This document shows positions 40,977-45,084 of a DNA stretch of 45,084 nt, in pieces (position 1 is the stretch's first letter; each line of letters opens with the position of its first letter). Under the pieces are notes generated by a model. The model was not told the origin of the DNA and searched no databases. It was given only the letters and a program-made list of their open reading frames with translations. A program made the translations under genes and the position numbers. The stretch covers positions 1-45,084 of the forward strand of contig JBBHKE010000801.1 of assembly GCA_037447655.1 (NCBI GenBank). The letters run 5' to 3'. Source of the stretch: Zygnema cylindricum (taxonomy: Eukaryota; Streptophyta; Zygnematophyceae; Zygnematales; Zygnemataceae).

Positions 40977-41460
40977 CTAGGCGTGACTACTAAACTCGGG
41001 GATAAACAGCCGAAAGTATTTGGCTTGGCCAAGAAAGGTGCGAAGGGAAGAGATGTCCTGCCGTGGAGGAAGAGCGTCAAGGGCTGCCACCTTGACCATA
41101 TCGGGGCCCACTTTCCCGGGTGTGACTTGATGTTCAAGGTAAATTATTTTATGCATGCCAAAAATACCTTTGCCTGGGTGACATTTCAAACCCGCTGCTT
41201 GAAGGGCACGGAGGACAATCTGGACATGCTCCAAGTGTTCCTCAAAGGTCTTTGAGAAGATGATGACATCATCAATGTAACACCAAGCGCAATCGATTCC
41301 CCGGAAGGCTTCGTCCATCGCCCGTTGAAATTTGGCCGGTGCATCTTTCTCGTTCGTTAACCGTCGGGGTTGTCTATGCTCCAATTTTGCTGTCGAATAT
41401 CATTCCTGCCGCTCACTTTCGATATGCTTAGCTGTTGGGGAAGGAAACCAGAGTAGGCAG
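40977..41460 (-). pseudogene. element E reverse transcriptase, C-terminal half
   Basis: From 41384: LTNEKDAPAKFQRAMDEAFR, CAWCYIDDVIIFSKTFEEHL (YIDD is the catalytic box), HPGKGIFGMHKIIYLEHQVT, LRTFLGQAKYFRLFIPEF, the palm and thumb of a Gypsy RT. Upstream (41385-41460) the sequence degrades and is cut by the Copia D LTR. A TAG follows at 40977. Confidence 0.88.
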
Positions 41461-42478
41461 CGTAGAAATAAAAGGTTATTTTAGTATTTTCTAGGTTTTG
41501 TAAAATGCAGAAAAGAAGCAGAGGCAACCTGCCTCTAACTCCTCTCTCCAGCTCCCACACTTGTCGCAGTCACTAAAAGTTAGAGAGGGAGATAGAGCCA
41601 TGGCCGCCTATGCTATCTCGACGGGGACAGATATTAGGTTGGTACGTTTTACCAAAACGGACACAAGATTTGAACTTCGTACTTGCAGTCCGTCAAAGTA
41701 GCTGGTAGCCTTATCCAACTAGTCTAAACCAGAGATATATGATAAAGGGTTAGATAGTATTTTCACTGTTAACACGTACGCTATTTTCATTCAACGAGAT
41801 ATTTAGACATAGATAGAGTTTGTAATGTATGGCGTACGGCACATCCGAAACGGATACCGCGCATTTTGTTTCGAAGGCGAAATAAATAGTGTGCAAGTAT
41901 TTATGATGGCCACGTTTGTAATCCGGCTTAATCGGACGGCCACGAAGTATGCCGAGATCGCGGAATGGGTTTTTGGCGGTTTGCGGACGGCGTCACATCA
42001 ATCGCCACGTGGCGCAATCACATTGGATTACGACATCTCCGGGGATTCCAGAACGAATCCAAAATTGACATGTGTCGACTTATTGGCCATGTCGTACAAT
42101 GGCTGTACAGAAAGTACACCGACATCTATACCTTTATGTACGATACACTATTATGATTGGTGCCGTACTTCAGTTAATAGAGTTTTAGAGAGAGATAGGA
42201 CTTAGAAAAAATTCATAGATTGGACCATCTCTCCCAGAAAGCTTCTGTACAAAAGGTCAACTTTGACCCTTCATAACTTACTGCTCAGGGGAGCAAATTC
42301 AAAGATTCTTTTTGCTATCAACTCAGGGGAGTCTTGCCTTCACAAGGTTGAAAGTGGTTAGAGTTTTTGTTTGCCAGGGTGGCAGTTATTCGTGCTGAAA
42401 AACAAAAGGGTCAAGGTTATCCTCGAGGCTTCGTGTGAGCTGCCTACTTTAAGGTCCTATGGAGGTCTCAGAGTTGCA
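41461..42478 (+). repeat. Copia D 5' LTR
   Basis: This is 1018 bp, from CGTAGAAATAAAAGG (TG decayed to CG) to CTCAGAGTTGCA. Hairpin arms lie at about 41535-41600, the minus-strand tRNA-like segment is at 41656-41729 (A box TAGACTAGTTGG, B-box-like AGTTCAAATC), and the G-box is at 42006-42011. Confidence 0.93.
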
Positions 42479-43192
42479 CGTTATGGGCCCACCCTCTAAG
42501 GTGCTCATCTTTAATGGAGTTGGCTTCATATATTGGGAAAGTATGATGACAGGAGCTCTATGTGAGAAACGGTTTTCGGGAATAGTGAGTGGACGAGTGA
42601 GGCGTCCATCCAGTATTGGGATACCTCTAGGGTTTACAGGAGGCAGATTCACTAGAGATGCAGATCCATCTTCAACGGAGGAGACAAAGGAAGGAGAGGT
42701 GGTGGACAAAGGAAAAGAGAAGGAGACGGTCACACCAATAGCAACCGGTTCGGCATTCATGTCACCTTTTGGAGGAACGAGGAGAATGATATCGATACCT
42801 GGGACTACTACAATATGGTGGCTAAGCACTTCATCCTCCGCCATCTTACTCAAGGGCTTGCATCTCCCCATTTTCTGGTAGAGAGGGCATCCGATCTTTG
42901 GGTTGCTCTCATAGAGATGTACATAAGTGGTACGATTCAGCAACAACAGTTGGCTGATCAGAAAATTAAAGAGTATGTATACAAAGGGGGGATGATGTTG
43001 GATTTTTGCAATGAGCTTGCTACACTTTTCATAGAACTAGAGAGTGCTGAAAAATTATTTAGTGAAAAGGAAAAGGTTCACTGTTTACTAATGAAGTTAC
43101 CTGATGCGTTCGAGAACATAGTCAAGCGTGTGCAGGACTTGGCGGACTCAAGGTGGATTTGGAATTTATTGGTAGGAATGATTCTCGTTTAG
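42459..43192 (+). pseudogene. Copia D gag
   Basis: The frame opens at ATG 42459 in the last 20 bases of the LTR (MEVSELHVMGPP) and has the second Met at 42483. The sequence includes FIYWESMMTGALCEKRFSGI. After a frameshift near 42780, MVAKHFILRHLTQGLASPHF, GTIQQQQLADQKIKEYVYKG and MLDFCNELATLFIELESAE follow. This is the plant-type copia gag core that forms the particle. It ends at TAG 43190-43192, where copy A has an arginine codon, and the frame continues. Confidence 0.85.
42480..42493 (+). promoter_or_regulatory. Copia D primer-binding site (half-tRNA-iMet type)
   Basis: GTTATGGGCCCACC, one base after the LTR end, is complementary over 14 bases to the anticodon stem-loop of plant initiator tRNA-Met. 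The gag ATG (42483-42485) is inside it. Confidence 0.82.
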
Positions 43193-43957
43193 GAGAATTC
43201 AATTGGGATCCGAAAGGGAGGAAAGAGTGGGCAAGCTTTGGCATCTGGGACGGATTGGAGAAACAATGATTCCAGAAAAAAGGTTAGAAATTATCCACGG
43301 GAGGGGCAGAAAAATCAGGCCGAGGAGTTTGGACCAAGGACTCCTAAGGGTTTGTGCAATTTTTGTAAGAAACCCGGGCACTATATGGCTGAATACACTA
43401 AGTTAACCGAGCTGTGGTTAAAAGAGGGGCAGAACGATGGACCCCCGAGAGGAAAGAAAAAAGCCCTTGTGACACAAGTACATGAGACGGAATCTGAGGA
43501 CGAGGACGATGAACTCCTATTGGATGAGGAGATAGAAGCGAAAAACGAGGTCGAAATTCCACGAAAGCAAAAATGTGCTTACAATGGATTGAAAGGTGAA
43601 GCAGGTTGGATTGTAGATTCAGGTTCATCCATGCACATGTGTAAAGATAAACACGTGTTCACTAAGATAAGAAAGATTCCCACCGTAGAGATAGAGTACG
43701 GGGATGGGAGGATAGTCACTACTACTCGTGTAGGATCGGTAAATCTAAAAGTGTTAGTAGAAGGAAAGGCATCCACAGTTACATTCTCCGATGTATTGAT
43801 TATTCTGGAGCTGAACAAAAATCTCATCTCTACGTCTATATTAGATGATAATGGTTTTGATACTTGCACTAGGAAAGGAGTCTTAACTGCTAATTTTGGG
43901 AGGAAGTTTATTTCACTGCTGAAAAAGGTAGCCAACGGATGTTTAGGCCGATTTTAA
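43193..43957 (+). pseudogene. Copia D nucleocapsid, protease and start of integrase
   Basis: In frame with gag after the TAG: the knuckle CNFCKKPGHYMAEY (last zinc Cys is Tyr), an acidic stretch (ETESEDEDDELLLDEEIEAK), and the retropepsin WIVDSGSSMHMCKDKHVF. Then VLIILELNKNLISTSILDDN follows. A one-base deletion near 43900 (GGGGAGGAAG to GGGAGGAAG) shifts the frame. Confidence 0.88.
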
Positions 43958-44709
43958 GCAATGAAAATAAGAAACTTTACTATGCTGGTGTTCATGATAT
44001 ATTTTTGTGGCATAAGAGGCTTGGGCATGTGAATCTAGATAAGTTGAGAGAGATGAAAAAGATGGGAGTAGTGGAAGGGATTCAGTTCGGTGAAAGTGAG
44101 AATCTAAGTGATTGTAGTGGATGTGCTCAAGGTAAAGCACACAGGTTACCCTTCCCAAAAACAGCCACCTATAAGGGAGAAAAGATTCTAGATTTAGTAC
44201 ACAGAGATATTTGGGGGCCAGCAAGAGTACCATCACCCGGGGGGAAGAGATTTATGATGACTATCACCGATGATTGGTCTCGGTATTCCAAGGTGTATTT
44301 TTTGAAAAATATGTCAAAGGCTCAGGAATGTTTAAAACAATATAAAGCATGGAGTGAAAAACTCCATGAAACCTCAATCAAGAGAGTAAGGAGTGAGAAT
44401 GGTGGAGAGTGTACCTCTAATTAGTTTGAGGATTTTCTGAGAGAAGATGGAGTGCAACACCAAAAGACAGTTCCTGAAAATCATGAGTAGAACGGTGTAG
44501 CTGAAAGATTAAATAGAACACTGAGTGATAGTGCTAAGAGTATGCTGTCAGATAAGAAGATAGGAAAGAAGTTTTGGGCCGAAGCAATGAACTGTGCAAA
44601 TTATCCCAAGAATTGAGTTTTTACTTCAACAGTCAAAGGCCAAACACCCTATGAGAGATGAACAGGCCGAAAACCAAATGTTTCACACTTAAAGGTTTTC
44701 GGTAGTCAA
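43939..44709 (+). pseudogene. Copia D integrase
   Basis: The HHCC finger is FLWHKRLGHVNLDKLREMKK with CSGCAQGKAHRLPF. The core is DIWGPARVPSPGGKRFMMTI, TDDWSRYSKVYF, and RVRSENGGECTSN, where the second catalytic Asp of SDNGG is Glu. After a TAG, FEDFLREDGVQHQKTVPENH follows, and after a second TAG NGVAERLNRTLSDSAKSML. TGA codons replace an Arg (44616 area) and the Trp of the usual YERWTG (44657 area). Confidence 0.9.
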
Positions 44710-45084
44710 GTGTTCAGTTTAGACACAGATCGGTCAAACTGGAAGTTAGATCCAAAAGGAAAACCAGGATATCTACTAGGATATGATGAAGATGTAAAAA
44801 GATACAGAGTCTATGATCTCAAAAGAGAGGATATTATCCTAGTGAAGCATCTAGTGGTTATGGATGAAGGAAAATCTATAAATCCTTTTAAGCATACAAA
44901 GACAATCAAAATCAGATTTGAGTCAGAAAATTCTGATGACTTTTAGCTTCCTAACTATCCAGGATTTCAAGAAGATGATGATCTTGCAGGTACGGATCAG
45001 ATCGAGAAGGACCCAAATGTGGAACCCTTAGTATTAACTCCAACCGAAGCGGAAGACGTGGTGGAAATCGAACCGGAATCAAGG
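44710..45084 (+). pseudogene. Copia D integrase end and linker, cut by window edge
   Basis: SNWKLDPKGKPGYLLGYDED, VKRYRVYDLKREDIILVKHL and KTIKIRFESENSDDF, then a TAG (44944-44946) where copy A has GAG, followed by LPNYPGFQEDDDL and an acidic hinge to the window end. Matches the segments at 2961-3240 and 30990-31244. Confidence 0.85.

Larger units (their letters stand above)
37104..41460 (-). mobile_element. Gypsy-type element E (RT, RNase H, integrase, PHD finger), 5' part missing
   Basis: On the minus strand: RT (from 41460), RNase H, integrase zinc finger, integrase core, C-terminal domain with PHD finger, a G-rich tract, a terminal segment 38574-38820, then a 1468-bp LTR-like unit 37104-38571. 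RT before integrase defines Ty3/Gypsy order. Copia D cuts the RT at 41461, so any gag, protease or methyltransferase of E lies outside the window or is lost. Both terminal types (TGTCGAGC and GCTTGACA) are shared with the DNMT element. Confidence 0.85.
41461..45084 (+). mobile_element. Copia D: Ty1/copia element running off the window
   Basis: 5' LTR 41461-42478, primer-binding site 42480-42493, then gag, nucleocapsid, protease, integrase and the start of the integrase-RT linker. RT, RNase H and the 3' LTR lie beyond the window. Gag, nucleocapsid and protease share one frame, as in single-ORF copia elements. It is inserted in the RT of Gypsy-type element E. It is the best-preserved copia copy here, with about six in-frame stops and two frameshifts. 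Confidence 0.92.

Noticed and set aside
1-45084. CRISPR arrays, rRNA genes, endogenous pararetrovirus
   Set aside because: No regularly spaced short repeats, no rRNA-like conserved blocks, and the RT sequences have integrase neighbours typical of copia and Gypsy rather than caulimovirus movement or coat genes.

Overview
This window is a eukaryotic, repeat-dense region built almost entirely from decayed and nested retrotransposons. I found no host protein gene I could support. The host is most likely a plant in the broad sense (streptophyte). The primer-binding sites of the Ty1/copia elements are complementary to the anticodon stem-loop of plant-type initiator tRNA-Met, several LTRs carry plant-type G-box/ABRE motifs, and a Gypsy element carries a DNA methyltransferase, an arrangement described in charophyte algae and in dinoflagellates. 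I cannot name the species.

Layout. 1-544 is unassigned. 545-6515 is Copia A (minus strand, 3' LTR truncated). 6516-9381 is the left part of a restriction-like-endonuclease LINE (plus strand), and its last part reappears at 26373-26832. The LINE is split by Copia B (minus strand, 9382-26367). The 5' LTR of Copia B holds three nested insertions: a Gypsy-type element (14968-23644, minus strand, 4-bp TSD GATA), a solo LTR (23800-24764, TSD CATAT) and another solo LTR (24932-25929, TSD TACTC). The Gypsy-type element itself holds a solo LTR (18138-19186, TSD CTTAG). Removing the insertions restores a 952-bp Copia B LTR against 951 bp for its partner, and it brings the LINE reading frame back into phase.

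26833-29937 has no genes and contains MITE-like foldbacks. 29940-34349 is Copia C (minus strand, 3' truncated). 34350-37103 is non-coding with MITEs, a CGATATATCG-rich inverted-repeat element and short direct repeats. 37104-41460 is a second Gypsy-type element, E (minus strand: RT, RNase H, integrase and a PHD finger). It is cut by Copia D (plus strand, 41461 to the window end).

Most striking: (1) the 14968-23644 element has gag, then a retropepsin in the same frame as a DNMT3-like cytosine-5 methyltransferase, and no reverse transcriptase or integrase; element E supplies those domains and shares its terminal sequences. (2) All the copia-family LTRs carry a tRNA-like segment with Pol III A and B boxes, antisense to LTR transcription. 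(3) Copia gag starts inside, or just upstream of, a half-tRNA primer-binding site. All coding regions are broken by stops or frameshifts, so they are called pseudogenes or relics.
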